Numbered from the stretch's first letter, positions 46,008 to 55,223 are shown. The stretch is DNA of 59,713 nt from Brevundimonas sp. (GCF_024711105.1 NZ_JANJTL010000161.1:1-59713); one strand, 5' to 3'. Notes: generated from the letters alone by a model not told the origin. Numbers and translations: made by a program.

Positions 46008-46166
46008 ATGACCTATGTGGAGCCCACGCCTCCGGGCGCGCCCGAGATCGACCAGCCGCCCCAGCCGGGACCGGAACACGACCCCTCCGCCATTCCTGAC
46101 GAGACCCCGCCGATCGATCCCGGCGGAGGCGGGCCGGGCGACTCGCGTCCGCATGACGCAGGGTGA
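46008..46166 (+). CDS. Small Pro-rich acidic protein (52 aa)
   Basis: MTYVEPTPPGAPEIDQPPQPGPEHDPSAIPDETPPIDPGGGGPGDSRPHDAG; aggag RBS-like upstream; too short for the supplied ORF track. Confidence 0.55.
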   Translation: MTYVEPTPPGAPEIDQPPQPGPEHDPSAIPDETPPIDPGGGGPGDSRPHDAG

Positions 46167-46174
46167 ACAGGGAC

Positions 46175-46199
46175 GGAACCTCCCGCCCGATCCGGGGTT
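46175..46199 (+). promoter_or_regulatory. Candidate EcfG-type promoter of the KGG gene (GGAAC-N16-GGTT)
   Basis: ggaac ctcccgcccgatccgg ggtt. Confidence 0.6.
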
Positions 46200-46233
46200 T
46201 GAAATGCCACAGACCAACGCGAGGACGCCCCTG

Positions 46234-46458
46234 ATGGCTGACGGACAGACCACTCCCATGAAAGGCACGTCGAAGCGCGGGTTCGCGTCCATGGACCCGC
46301 AGCGCCAGCGCGAAATCGCCCGCAAGGGCGGCGCGAGCGTGCCGAGCGAGAAGCGCAGCTTCTCCCAGGACCGCCAGCTGGCGGCCAAGGCGGGGCGAAA
46401 GGGCGGAGAATCCTCCCACGGTTCGCGCCGGCGCACGGGATCTTCGGGCGAAGCCTGA
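46234..46458 (+). CDS. KGG-repeat (con-10/YciG-like) general stress protein
   Basis: GTSKRGFASMDPQRQREIARKGGASVPSEKRSFSQDRQLAAKAGRKGGESS, two KGG repeats; ATG at 46204 is an alternative start. Confidence 0.85.
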   Translation: MADGQTTPMKGTSKRGFASMDPQRQREIARKGGASVPSEKRSFSQDRQLAAKAGRKGGESSHGSRRRTGSSGEA

Positions 46459-46482
46459 AGCGCCAAAAGCGAGCTCTGAACG

Positions 46483-46512
46483 GGCGCGCGGGTCAAGCCC
46501 GCGCGCCTTTTT
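46483..46512 (+). terminator. Rho-independent terminator after the KGG gene
   Basis: GGCGCGCGGG-tcaag-CCCGCGCGCC-TTTTT. Confidence 0.9.
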
Positions 46513-46562
46513 CGTGGCCGCGAGCGAAGAGGATTCAAGGAGTTGATGCGTCGGTTTGTCCC

Positions 46563-46587
46563 GGAACGGCCCCGGAGTCGATGCGTT
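46563..46587 (+). promoter_or_regulatory. EcfG-type promoter upstream of ecfG (GGAAC-N16-CGTT)
   Basis: ggaac ggccccggagtcgatg cgtt, exact match to the GSR consensus as I recall it. Confidence 0.75.
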
Positions 46588-46643
46588 AGCTAACTGAAGG
46601 CGACGGAGAGCTCGATCCGCGCCGGAGTAGCGAAAGTACCGAC

Positions 46644-47219
46644 ATGATGGATCCCGGCCAGGGCCTGTCGCTCCCGACAGAGGAGGCCCGCGGAACCACA
46701 GACATCGAGGAGTGGCGCGAGTCGCTCGTCGAAATGATCCCGTCTTTACGGGCCTTCGCCTGGTCGCTCAGCCGGGATGGATCCCAGGCCGACGATCTGG
46801 TGCAGGACACCCTGATCAAGGCCTGGACGAACCGTGAGAAATTCCAGGCCGGCACAAATCTTCGCGCTTGGCTCTTCACCATTCTCAGGAACACCTATTA
46901 CAGCGCCGCCATCCGCAAGCGCCGCGAGGTCCAGGACACTGACGGCGTGATGGCAGGCCGCCTGACGACCGAGGCGTCGCAGGATTGGCGCGTCGCCTTC
47001 ACCGATCTGCGCGAGGCCCTGGCCAAGCTGCCGGACGAGCATCGCGAGGCCCTGATCCTGGTGGGCGCAGCGGGCCTGTCCTACGAGGAGGCCGCCGACA
47101 TCTGCGGCTGCGCGCTCGGCACCATCAAGAGCCGCGTGAACCGCGCGAGGACCAAGCTGCTGGCCCTGCTCGAGGCGGAAGACGCCGCCGCCGCCATGCC
47201 GGATCCGAGGTTCGCCTAA
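46644..47219 (+). CDS. ecfG: EcfG/SigT-type ECF sigma factor (general stress response)
   Basis: DLVQDTLIKAWTNREKFQAGTNLRAWLFTILRNTYYSAAIRKRREVQDTDG; EALILVGAAGLSYEEAADICGCALGTIKSRVNRART. Confidence 0.88.
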   Translation: MMDPGQGLSLPTEEARGTTDIEEWRESLVEMIPSLRAFAWSLSRDGSQADDLVQDTLIKAWTNREKFQAGTNLRAWLFTILRNTYYSAAIRKRREVQDTDGVMAGRLTTEASQDWRVAFTDLREALAKLPDEHREALILVGAAGLSYEEAADICGCALGTIKSRVNRARTKLLALLEAEDAAAAMPDPRFA

Positions 47220-47386
47220 GGGGTCTCGGTCCGACGTGGACGCGGCAGGGTCTTGAGATCGGGGAGCGCCGTCGGCGCCCTCTCCTTCTTGATGGCCTCG
47301 AACATGGCCTTGAGGCGATCATCCAGCCTGGCCTCGAGCGAGGCGTCCGGACTCGCTGGCTCCTCGCCCGGCGACTTGCGCGGCAT
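47216..47386 (-). CDS. Putative NepR-like anti-sigma factor (56 aa), convergent with ecfG
   Basis: My translation: MPRKSPGEEPASPDASLEARLDDRLKAMFEAIKKERAPTALPDLKTLPRPRRTETP; LKAMFEAIKKERAPTALPDLKTL resembles NepR core LRxLYDEVVxEPxPDRxLDLLxxL; ggagg RBS; absent from the supplied ORF track. Confidence 0.55.
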   Translation of the reverse strand: MPRKSPGEEPASPDASLEARLDDRLKAMFEAIKKERAPTALPDLKTLPRPRRTETP

Positions 47387-47486
47387 GCCCCCTCCGACGT
47401 TGCGCGCGCCGACTATTCACGGACCGTCGTGCGTCCTCAAGTGGGCCCCGGAGCGAGACCGCCCGGGTGTGTCTGCAAGGCGACGC

Positions 47487-48692
47487 TCAGGCGCGAGCCG
47501 CGTGACGCCCAAACTCCAGCTTGGCGATCGTGCGGTTATGCACCTCGTCGGGACCGTCAGCGATCCGGAGCGTACGGATCATGGCGTACATGGCCGCCAG
47601 ATCGGTGTCGCCCGACACGCCAGCCCCGCCGTGCGCCTGGATGGCGTCGTCGATCACCTTGAGCGCCATGCGCGGGGCCGCAACCTTGATCTGGGCGATT
47701 TCGGACCGGGCGTTCTTGGCCCCCACATGGTCCATCATCCAGGCGGCCTTGAGCACCAGGAGGCGGCACATCTCGATCTCGGTGCGAGCCTCGGCGACGC
47801 GCTGTTCCCAGACCGAATGCTCACCGACCAGCTTGCCGAAGGCGCGACGCGACATCAGTCGCTTGCACATCAGCTCGAGCGCGCGCTCGGCCGCGCCTAT
47901 GGTCCGCATGCAGTGGTGGATACGGCCCGGTCCCAGGCGTCCCTGCGCGATCTCGAAGCCCCGACCCTCGCCGGCGATCAGGTTCTCGGCCGGGACGCGG
48001 ACATTCTCCAGAACCACCTCGGCGTGGCCGATCGGCCGCTCGTCATAGCCGAACACCGTCAGCATCCGCTCGACGCGAAAGCCAGGCGTATCGACGGGCA
48101 CGATGATCATCGACTGCTGGGCGTGGGTCGGGCCGTCGGGGTCGGTCTTGCCCATGACGATGGTCACCGCGACGTTCGGGTGAGCCATGTTGGTGGACCA
48201 CCACTTGCGGCCGTTGATCACATAGTGATCGCCGTCGCGCTCGATCCGGGTCTCGATGTTGGTGGCATCCGAGGACGCCACCGCCGGCTCGGTCATCAGG
48301 AAGGCCGAGCGGATCTCGCCGGCCATCAGCGGCTTGAGCCAACGTGCCTGCTGCTCCGCATTCCCGTACATATGGAGGACTTCCATATTGCCGGTGTCGG
48401 GCGCGTTGCAGTTGAACACCTCGGCCGACCACAGGGCTCGGCCCATGATCTCGGCCAGCGGCGCGTATTCGAGGTTGGACAGGCCCGCCCCGTCCTCACC
48501 GGGCAGGAACATGTTCCACAGACCCTCCTGCCGGGCCTCCGACTTCAGCTGCTCCATGACCGGCGGCTGCCGGCCGGGATTTTCATGAACCTGCGCCCAG
48601 TACTCGGCCGCCGAAGGAAAGACCCGCCGCTCCATGAAGGCGGTCAGCCGGTCTGCCCAGGCTTTCGCCCGGTCACTGGGCGCGAAGTTCAT
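47487..48692 (-). CDS. Acyl-CoA dehydrogenase family protein
   Basis: [83 protein letters not shown]. Confidence 0.93.
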   Translation of the reverse strand: MNFAPSDRAKAWADRLTAFMERRVFPSAAEYWAQVHENPGRQPPVMEQLKSEARQEGLWNMFLPGEDGAGLSNLEYAPLAEIMGRALWSAEVFNCNAPDTGNMEVLHMYGNAEQQARWLKPLMAGEIRSAFLMTEPAVASSDATNIETRIERDGDHYVINGRKWWSTNMAHPNVAVTIVMGKTDPDGPTHAQQSMIIVPVDTPGFRVERMLTVFGYDERPIGHAEVVLENVRVPAENLIAGEGRGFEIAQGRLGPGRIHHCMRTIGAAERALELMCKRLMSRRAFGKLVGEHSVWEQRVAEARTEIEMCRLLVLKAAWMMDHVGAKNARSEIAQIKVAAPRMALKVIDDAIQAHGGAGVSGDTDLAAMYAMIRTLRIADGPDEVHNRTIAKLEFGRHAARA

Positions 48693-48699
48693 CTTGGGA

Positions 48700-49005
48700 T
48701 CAGCCCTTCAGAACCGGTTGGAGCGCAAGCGCGTCCATCGGATTGCCGTCGATCTTCATCTTGCCCGACATGTAGGCGCCCATCGGATCCAGGCGGCCGG
48801 CCGCCAGGCTCTGGAAGTCGTCCCAACTCATGTGGATGGTGCAGTCGGCCGGGCCGTCGTCGTTCGACACGGTCTGGCCGTTGATGAGGATCTTTCCGTC
48901 CCCGCCGAAGTCGAGTTTGTAGCTCTTGGCGAGCGGCGCGGCGGCGCTGACGCGCTGCTGAATCTGCGAGGTCACTTCAGCCAGGTCGGCCATGGGGGTC
49001 TCCAT
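48700..49005 (-). CDS. SCP2 sterol-binding domain protein
   Basis: [46 protein letters not shown]. Confidence 0.88.
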   Translation of the reverse strand: METPMADLAEVTSQIQQRVSAAAPLAKSYKLDFGGDGKILINGQTVSNDDGPADCTIHMSWDDFQSLAAGRLDPMGAYMSGKMKIDGNPMDALALQPVLKG

Positions 49006-49078
49006 CGGAAAGCGTGGCCGAAACCGATAGACCCCAAGCCGAACGGCGCCAAGCGTGACCCAGCGTCAAGGGCGGCTG

Positions 49079-50146
49079 CTAGCGCCCCAGCAGAGGCAGC
49101 GGGTCGACCGGACGAGGACGGTCCGCCGGCGACGGCGTGTAGCGAATCTCGAAGTGGACCTGAGGCTGGGTGACGCCGCCCGAAGTGCCAGTGGTTCCGA
49201 TGACCTGACCCTGGGTGACCGTCTGCTCCATGCGGACTCGCGCCGCCCCCAGGTGCGAATAGGCCGTGACCCACCCTTCGCCGTGCACGATCACCACAGT
49301 GGTTCCGAGGCCCGGCAGGGAGTCGCCGGCATAGGCCACGCGGCCGGCCGCCGAGGCGACGACTTCCGTTCCCGCCGGCGCGCCGATGTTCACGCCATCA
49401 CTGCGCAGGCCTGAGCCCATGACGCCGAAGCGGGTCAGGATCTCACCGCGTACCGGCCAGGCGAACCGTCCGCCCGCTCGCCGCTGAAGCTCAGCCGCAT
49501 CGGGGAAGTCGGTGGTCTGAATCTGAGGCTCGCCCTGACGCTGCACGGGCGGCGGCGGAGGCGGCGGAGGCGGCGTTTCCGGGCGCGGCTGAGACGGCGG
49601 CGACCGGGTCTCGACAACGGGCTCTGTTGGGGCCGCCAGGCCGACCGGCGACGGACCTGTGGCATAGGGGTCCGACCCGGCGTCCCGCGCGCCCGCGGGC
49701 AGGATGATGCGGGCGCCCGCAGCGATCTGGCCGTTTTCCGGAAGGCCATTGAGGCTCATCAGCGTGCGTACCGGCGTGCCGAAACGCCGCCCGATCCCCG
49801 AAAGGGTGTCCCCAGGCTGGACGACATAGACCTCACCCGGGACGACGTTCACCGGAGGCGGAGGTGGCGGAGGCGGCGGCGGTGGTGGCGGCGTCTCCCG
49901 CCCGGCGAGCGGCGGCAGGGCCTCCGCCTCGACCGCGTCAGTAGGCGCTGGCGGCAGGACGCTCTCGGAATAGGGATCGGGATCCTCGGCGGTGGTCAGG
50001 GGCGCCACCGGCGGTGCGGCCGGCGGCGGCACATCCTCCATCCTTGTCGGGTAGCGCGGCTGGCTCGGCAGGGCGTATCCGCCCCCGCACGCGGACAGCA
50101 TCGCGCCCGCCAGGGCCAAGACCGCCAACCTGATCGCCGGCTTCAT
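49079..50146 (-). CDS. LysM / M23 peptidoglycan-binding lipoprotein (NlpD-like)
   Basis: Lipoprotein signal LAGAMLSACGGG; LysM YVVQPGDTLSGIGRRFGTPVRTLMSLNGL; M23 FAWPVRGEILTRFG, TSGGVTQPQVHFEIRY; poly-Pro tracts. Confidence 0.88.
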   Translation of the reverse strand: MKPAIRLAVLALAGAMLSACGGGYALPSQPRYPTRMEDVPPPAAPPVAPLTTAEDPDPYSESVLPPAPTDAVEAEALPPLAGRETPPPPPPPPPPPPPVNVVPGEVYVVQPGDTLSGIGRRFGTPVRTLMSLNGLPENGQIAAGARIILPAGARDAGSDPYATGPSPVGLAAPTEPVVETRSPPSQPRPETPPPPPPPPPVQRQGEPQIQTTDFPDAAELQRRAGGRFAWPVRGEILTRFGVMGSGLRSDGVNIGAPAGTEVVASAAGRVAYAGDSLPGLGTTVVIVHGEGWVTAYSHLGAARVRMEQTVTQGQVIGTTGTSGGVTQPQVHFEIRYTPSPADRPRPVDPLPLLGR

Positions 50147-50295
50147 GCCCGCCTCCCTCGATCTCGTCGCATATGGGACCACATGGCGCGCGGAAATATG
50201 GCCTCAAGGTTAACGAAACCCGCGCCCGATTGTCGCTTCCGCCTGTGGCCGGCCTGGTTTACGGCGTTAACCTGAGCACGTCAGAGAGAGGTTGA

Positions 50296-51159
50296 ATGAC
50301 CGTCCGATTCCAGGGCACCCGCGACTACATCGCCACCGACGACCTGCGGATCGCCGTGGACGCCGCCGTGGCGCTTGAGCGGCCGCTGCTGATCAAGGGC
50401 GAGCCCGGCACCGGCAAGACCGTCCTGGCCTATGAGATCGCTCGCGCCTTCGCCGCGCCCCTGATCACCTGGCACATCAAGTCGACCACCAAGGCGCACC
50501 AGGGCCTGTACGAATACGACGCCGTCACCCGCCTGCGCGACAGCCAGCTGGGCGACCCGCGCGTGGCGGACATCTCGAACTACATCAAGCGCGGCAAGCT
50601 GTGGGAGGCGTTCGCCGCGCCCGTCCGCCCCGTCCTGCTGATCGACGAGATCGACAAAGCCGACATCGAGTTTCCCAACGACCTGCTGCAGGAGCTCGAC
50701 CGGATGGAGTTCTACGTCCACGAGACGGACGAGACGATCCGCGCCGAGGTCCGGCCCATCGTGGTCATCACCTCGAACAATGAAAAGGAGCTGCCGGACG
50801 CCTTCCTGCGCCGCTGCTTCTTCCACTACATCCGGTTCCCGGATCCCGAGACGATGAAGGCCATCGTCGACGCGCATTATCCGAGCATCCAGACCCGGCT
50901 GGTGTCCGAGGCGCTCAAGGTCTTCTACGAGATGCGCGAGACACCGGGTCTCAAGAAGAAGCCATCGACGTCCGAACTGCTCGACTGGCTCAAGCTGCTG
51001 CTGGTCGAGGAGATCGATCCGGAGACCCTGCGCGAGCGCAATCCGTCCAAGCTGATACCGCCGCTGCACGGAGCTCTGCTCAAGACCGAGCAGGACGTGC
51101 ACCTGTTCGAGCGGCTGGCGTTTCTGACCCGGCGCGAGACGACACGTCCGGGGCAGTGA
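50296..51159 (+). CDS. MoxR-family AAA+ ATPase
   Basis: LLIKGEPGTGKTVLAYEIARAF, LLIDEIDKADIEFPNDLLQELDRMEF, VVITSNNEKELPDAFLRRCFFHYI. Confidence 0.92.
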   Translation: MTVRFQGTRDYIATDDLRIAVDAAVALERPLLIKGEPGTGKTVLAYEIARAFAAPLITWHIKSTTKAHQGLYEYDAVTRLRDSQLGDPRVADISNYIKRGKLWEAFAAPVRPVLLIDEIDKADIEFPNDLLQELDRMEFYVHETDETIRAEVRPIVVITSNNEKELPDAFLRRCFFHYIRFPDPETMKAIVDAHYPSIQTRLVSEALKVFYEMRETPGLKKKPSTSELLDWLKLLLVEEIDPETLRERNPSKLIPPLHGALLKTEQDVHLFERLAFLTRRETTRPGQ

Positions 51160-51243
51160 TGTGGCCGCCGTGCGGCTTACTGCGATTTCACTAGGTCGCG
51201 AGAAGGATTGCGGCCAAGTTTCAGGCCAAGAAGGAGATTGACC

Positions 51244-52026
51244 ATGCGCTCCCCCCTGGTCCTCACCACCTGCCTCGTCGCCGGCCTTTTGGCCGCCGCC
51301 TGCGACCCGAACCCGTCGCTGCGCATCACCAAGCGCCATGAGACGTCTGACCGCGGCGGCCCTGTGCGCGCCGTCGAGACCCTGTCCTGCCCCGAACACC
51401 AAGGCGCGCTGACCCGGGTTTCGACCGCGTCTGACGGCCTGTCGTGCCGCTACGCGGGTCCGCGCGGCTCCGAGGTGACTCTGCGGCTGGTCGCCCTCGC
51501 CGACGGCCAGGACGCCGAGGCCGCGCTCCTGCCTTTCGAGGCGGGCTTGCGCGACCTCATGCCCCACACCATCGAACGGGCCGGCGCAGGCCGGGAACCC
51601 GGCGCGCCTGCGGAAGGCGGGCTCGTGAACGTCCGTTCGGAAGGCGATTCAACCAGCGTGCGGCTGCCCGGCCTGTCGGTGGATGCGGACGGCGACACCT
51701 CTTCGGTCCGGATCGGGCCGATCCACATCAACGCCGACGACAGCGATGGCTCGGCGGAGATCAGCACGGGTGACGAGGTCGTTTCGGTCACCGCCAACAA
51801 CGAGGCGGCCGAAATCCGGGCGCGCTCAACTCGCGAGGCCCTGCGCGCCACCTATGTGCTGGTGGACGAACAGGCGTCCGAGGCCGGCTGGCGCCGCGTC
51901 GGCTATGAGGCCCGTGGGCCGATCGACGGCCCCCTGGTCGTTGCGATCATCCATTCCAAGAGCCACAGCGAGGACGAGGCCTTCGACGCCGCCGAGGAGC
52001 TGGTTCAGCTGAACGTCGGCGGCTGA
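51244..52026 (+). CDS. Lipoprotein of unknown function
   Basis: MRSPLVLTTCLVAGLLAAACDPNPS lipobox; no recognised domain. Confidence 0.7.
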   Translation: MRSPLVLTTCLVAGLLAAACDPNPSLRITKRHETSDRGGPVRAVETLSCPEHQGALTRVSTASDGLSCRYAGPRGSEVTLRLVALADGQDAEAALLPFEAGLRDLMPHTIERAGAGREPGAPAEGGLVNVRSEGDSTSVRLPGLSVDADGDTSSVRIGPIHINADDSDGSAEISTGDEVVSVTANNEAAEIRARSTREALRATYVLVDEQASEAGWRRVGYEARGPIDGPLVVAIIHSKSHSEDEAFDAAEELVQLNVGG

Positions 52027-52029
52027 TCC

Positions 52030-52398
52030 TCAGACCGGCTGGATGTCCGTCACCTTGTAGGCCAGCGGACGGCCGTCATCGTCGGCCACCGAGACGTACT
52101 CGCCGACCGCGAACCTGTGCTCGCCCAGCCGATAGACAGCTTCGTCGTCGGCCTCCCCCTCGGCGTAGTCGAAGAACCAGTTGGAGCCCTTGCGCGCGAG
52201 ACGCCCTTCCTGGGCGTCCTCGTCGGGCGCGAAGCGCCGGACGGTGCAGGCCTTCTGATTCTGCCTGAATGCCGACTCGTCGAGCTGGCCGTCCTGGGTG
52301 AGCGGCGCCACGACGGCGTAGCCGCGATGATCGTCCCCGTCCGCAAACTCCGTCCCGGGATTGCGGGCCAGGCGCATGACGATTCGGCTCAAGGACAT
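52030..52398 (-). CDS. Conserved hypothetical protein
   Basis: MSLSRIVMRLARNPGTEFADGDDHRGYAVVAPLTQDGQLDE...; tightly packed, complete ORF. Confidence 0.65.
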   Translation of the reverse strand: MSLSRIVMRLARNPGTEFADGDDHRGYAVVAPLTQDGQLDESAFRQNQKACTVRRFAPDEDAQEGRLARKGSNWFFDYAEGEADDEAVYRLGEHRFAVGEYVSVADDDGRPLAYKVTDIQPV

Positions 52399-52490
52399 GG
52401 CGTCTCCTTCTCATCCGGCCATTGACTTAAGGCCATAATGAGCCAACTCCCAACCCCCGCATCGGCTCCCGGGCCGGGCGTCACCGTAAG

Positions 52491-53117
52491 TTGAAAGTCG
52501 AACGATTGGCCAGGGCCGCCGCCACCAAATCCGGACCGCCGCCGCGCGCGTGGCAGCGCATGCTGTCGGGACGACGCCTGGACCTGCTCGACCCGTCCCC
52601 CCTGGACATCGAGATCGAGGACATCGCCCATGGCCTGGCGCGCGTGGCCCGCTGGAACGGCCAGACCGTTGGCGAGCATCCGTTCTCGGTGGCCGAACAC
52701 AGCGTGGTGGTCGAGCGGATCGTGGGCTTCATCAAGCCGAACATCGAGCGGAAGTGGCGGCTGGCCGCCTTGCTCCATGACGCGTCCGAGTATGTGATCG
52801 GCGACATGATCTCGCCCTTCAAGAGCGCGCTCGGCGTCAACTACAAGGATTTCGAAGCGCGGCTTGAAGGCGCCATCCACCTCCGGTTCGGCCTGCCGGC
52901 CAGGACGCCCGCGGAGATCAAGACATTGATCAAGAAGGCGGATCGGGCCTGCGCCTACTTCGAGGCGACCCAGCTGGCCGGATTCGGCAGGACGGAGTCG
53001 CTGAAGTTCTTCGGTCGGCCGCCCGCGGGGCTGGAGCTGAAACTCGAGCCCCTGTCGCACTCCGCCGCCCAAGCCCTCTATCTGGAGCGTTTTCACCAGT
53101 TGGCGCGCGGGGCCTGA
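52491..53117 (+). CDS. HD-domain hydrolase (YfbR-like)
   Basis: NGQTVGEHPFSVAEHSVVVERI...LAALLHDASEYVIGDMISPFK; TTG start. Confidence 0.87.
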   Translation: MKVERLARAAATKSGPPPRAWQRMLSGRRLDLLDPSPLDIEIEDIAHGLARVARWNGQTVGEHPFSVAEHSVVVERIVGFIKPNIERKWRLAALLHDASEYVIGDMISPFKSALGVNYKDFEARLEGAIHLRFGLPARTPAEIKTLIKKADRACAYFEATQLAGFGRTESLKFFGRPPAGLELKLEPLSHSAAQALYLERFHQLARGA

Positions 53118-53120
53118 GGC

Positions 53121-54077
53121 ATGGCGCAGGCCTCGGTCACGATCGGTCTCTCCGCCGTCGTCATGGCCCTGGTCGATGGCGAGCTCGCGGTCCTGACGGT
53201 CCAGCCCAGTCAGGCCCAGTTGCCCGCCCTGCCTTCGGGTCCCTTCGATCCCGCGGGACATCGGACCTTCGAGCTCGCCCTGCGGGCCTTCGTGGCGGCC
53301 CAGACAGGCCTGGATCTCGGCTACGTCGAACAGCTCTACACCTTTGGCGACGCCGGCCGTGACGCGCCGCAGGCCACGATCGGCGATACGACGCACGGCG
53401 AGGCCGACAGGGTCGTCTCGGTGGGCTATCTCGCCCTGTCCCCGCTGGCGGGCGACGTGACCCGGGCCGGCGTCGAGTGGCGGCCCTGGACGGACTTCTT
53501 CCCTTACGAGGACTGGCGCCTCGGCAGACCCGAGGTGATAGATTCCGTCATCGCGCCAGCCGTGTCGGACTGGGCCGGCAGGAGCGCTCCACGCCGGGCA
53601 CGGGCCGAGGCGCTGTTCGCCCTCACGCCCGACTTCCGCTGGCGCGAGGATCGGGTGCTCGAGCGCTATGAGCTGCTCTACGAGATGGAACTGGCGCCGG
53701 AAGCGGGCCGCGATCACCAGGCGCATGGCCCTGACGCGGGCGCCAATCTCGGCCAGCCGATGCTGTCGGATCACCGGCGGATCCTGGCGACCGGCCTGGG
53801 GCGGCTGCGCGGCAAGCTCCGCTATCGGCCCGTGGCCCTGGATCTGGTGCCCGAGACCTTCACCCTGTCGCGGCTCCAGCGCGCTGTCGAGGCGGTGACG
53901 GGCCTGTTGATGCACAAGCAGAATTTCCGCCGCGGTGTGGAACGTACCGGCCTCGTCGAGGCGACCTGCCAGATCGAACCGGTCACCGGTGGACGACCCG
54001 CGGAACTGTTCCGTCGCCGACCCGTCGCGGCCGGTGACGCCCAGGCTCTGGGCCTGCCGCTTCCGGTCCTCAGATAG
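53121..54077 (+). CDS. NrtR-like NUDIX/winged-helix protein
   Basis: Degenerate N-terminal NUDIX fold; C-terminal LVPETFTLSRLQRAVEAVTGLLMHKQNFRRGVERTGLVEAT. Confidence 0.8.
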   Translation: MAQASVTIGLSAVVMALVDGELAVLTVQPSQAQLPALPSGPFDPAGHRTFELALRAFVAAQTGLDLGYVEQLYTFGDAGRDAPQATIGDTTHGEADRVVSVGYLALSPLAGDVTRAGVEWRPWTDFFPYEDWRLGRPEVIDSVIAPAVSDWAGRSAPRRARAEALFALTPDFRWREDRVLERYELLYEMELAPEAGRDHQAHGPDAGANLGQPMLSDHRRILATGLGRLRGKLRYRPVALDLVPETFTLSRLQRAVEAVTGLLMHKQNFRRGVERTGLVEATCQIEPVTGGRPAELFRRRPVAAGDAQALGLPLPVLR

Positions 54078-54080
54078 CAA

Positions 54081-54110
54081 AGGCCCCGCCGGATCGCTCC
54101 GGCGGGGCCT
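54081..54110. terminator. Bidirectional hairpin between convergent genes
   Basis: Perfect 13-bp stem AGGCCCCGCCGGA-tcgc-TCCGGCGGGGCCT. Confidence 0.75.
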
Positions 54111-54155
54111 CGCCTTGGTTCAGACCGTCAGGCCTGATCTCGATCGACCGCTCCT

Positions 54156-55223
54156 TTAGCGGTTGATGTTGATCGTGGCGCGACGGTTCAGCGGCTCGCG
54201 CACGCCATCCGGGGTCGGACGGGCGAGATCGGTCTCGCCGCGGCCCTCGGTGGTGATGGCGCCGCCGGTCACACCCTGGGCGACCAGGGCGTCACGGACG
54301 GTGGCCGCGCGACGCTGCGACAGGCGCACATTGTAGGCGGCCGAGCCCGAAGTATCGGCGTGGCCCACGATGTGGACGCGGGTCGCGCCGCCGGCGCGGG
54401 CGTGGGCCGCGGCCTGGCGAACCACTTCCTGGGCCTGAGGCGTCAGGTCGTAGCGATCCCAGTCGAACAGCACCACGACCTCACGCGCCTGCCACGGCGG
54501 AGGCGGCGGAGGCGGAGGCGGCGGAGGCGGCGGGGGAGGCGGCGGCGGGGGAGGCGGCGGCGGAGGCGGAGGCGGCGGAGGCGGCGGCACCTGGCCGAAC
54601 GAATGCCGGATGCCGATCGTCACCGAATGGTCGCGGTAGTCGCCGGTGATGGTGTCCACACCGTCGTCGAACTCGAGGTCCGAGATGTTGAAGTAGCGGT
54701 AGGTGAGGTCGAGGTTGGTCCGGGGGCCCATCATCCAAGCCAAGCCGGCGATGCCCTGCCAGGCGAAGCCTGAGTCATCCAGGGTGTCGGTGCCGTCGTC
54801 GAACTCCACCTTGCCGTAGCCCACGCCGGCGCCGATGAAGGGCCGCATGCGGGCGTTCGGATCGCCCATGTCGAGCAGTATGTTCAGCATCCCGGACATG
54901 GCGTCGGCGTCGACGTCGCTGACCGAGATCGGGCCGATCGATTCGACATCGCCCCAGCGGCCGCCGAGTTCGCCTTCGAAGCGGAAGCCGGGGCTCAGGC
55001 GAACGCCGAATCGGCCAAAGGCGGCGAAGCCGTTGCCGAGTTCCACCTCGACAGGAGCGCAGACCACGGCGATGGTGCCCGTGCAGGCCTCGCCGTCGAG
55101 TGCGCTGGGCCAGTGGTAGCCGATGTCCCCCGCGATATACGGGCCGTTCGGATCGGCCAGGGTCGGCGTCGCGACCAGTCCGAGTGCGAGGCCGGCGACG
55201 CCGGCCATCAGAGCGCGTTTCAT
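54156..55223 (-). CDS. OmpA-family outer membrane protein with 31-residue polyproline linker
   Basis: Signal peptide (MKRALMAGVAGLALGLVATPTLA), beta-barrel, P31, OmpA domain REVVVLFDWDRYDLTPQAQEVV...VHIVGHADTSGSAAYNVRLSQRRA. Confidence 0.92.
   Translation of the reverse strand: MKRALMAGVAGLALGLVATPTLADPNGPYIAGDIGYHWPSALDGEACTGTIAVVCAPVEVELGNGFAAFGRFGVRLSPGFRFEGELGGRWGDVESIGPISVSDVDADAMSGMLNILLDMGDPNARMRPFIGAGVGYGKVEFDDGTDTLDDSGFAWQGIAGLAWMMGPRTNLDLTYRYFNISDLEFDDGVDTITGDYRDHSVTIGIRHSFGQVPPPPPPPPPPPPPPPPPPPPPPPPPPPPPPPWQAREVVVLFDWDRYDLTPQAQEVVRQAAAHARAGGATRVHIVGHADTSGSAAYNVRLSQRRAATVRDALVAQGVTGGAITTEGRGETDLARPTPDGVREPLNRRATININR

Noticed and set aside
52389-54080. 563-aa minus-strand ORF
   Set aside because: Overlaps HD-hydrolase and NrtR-like genes with recognisable domains on the other strand.
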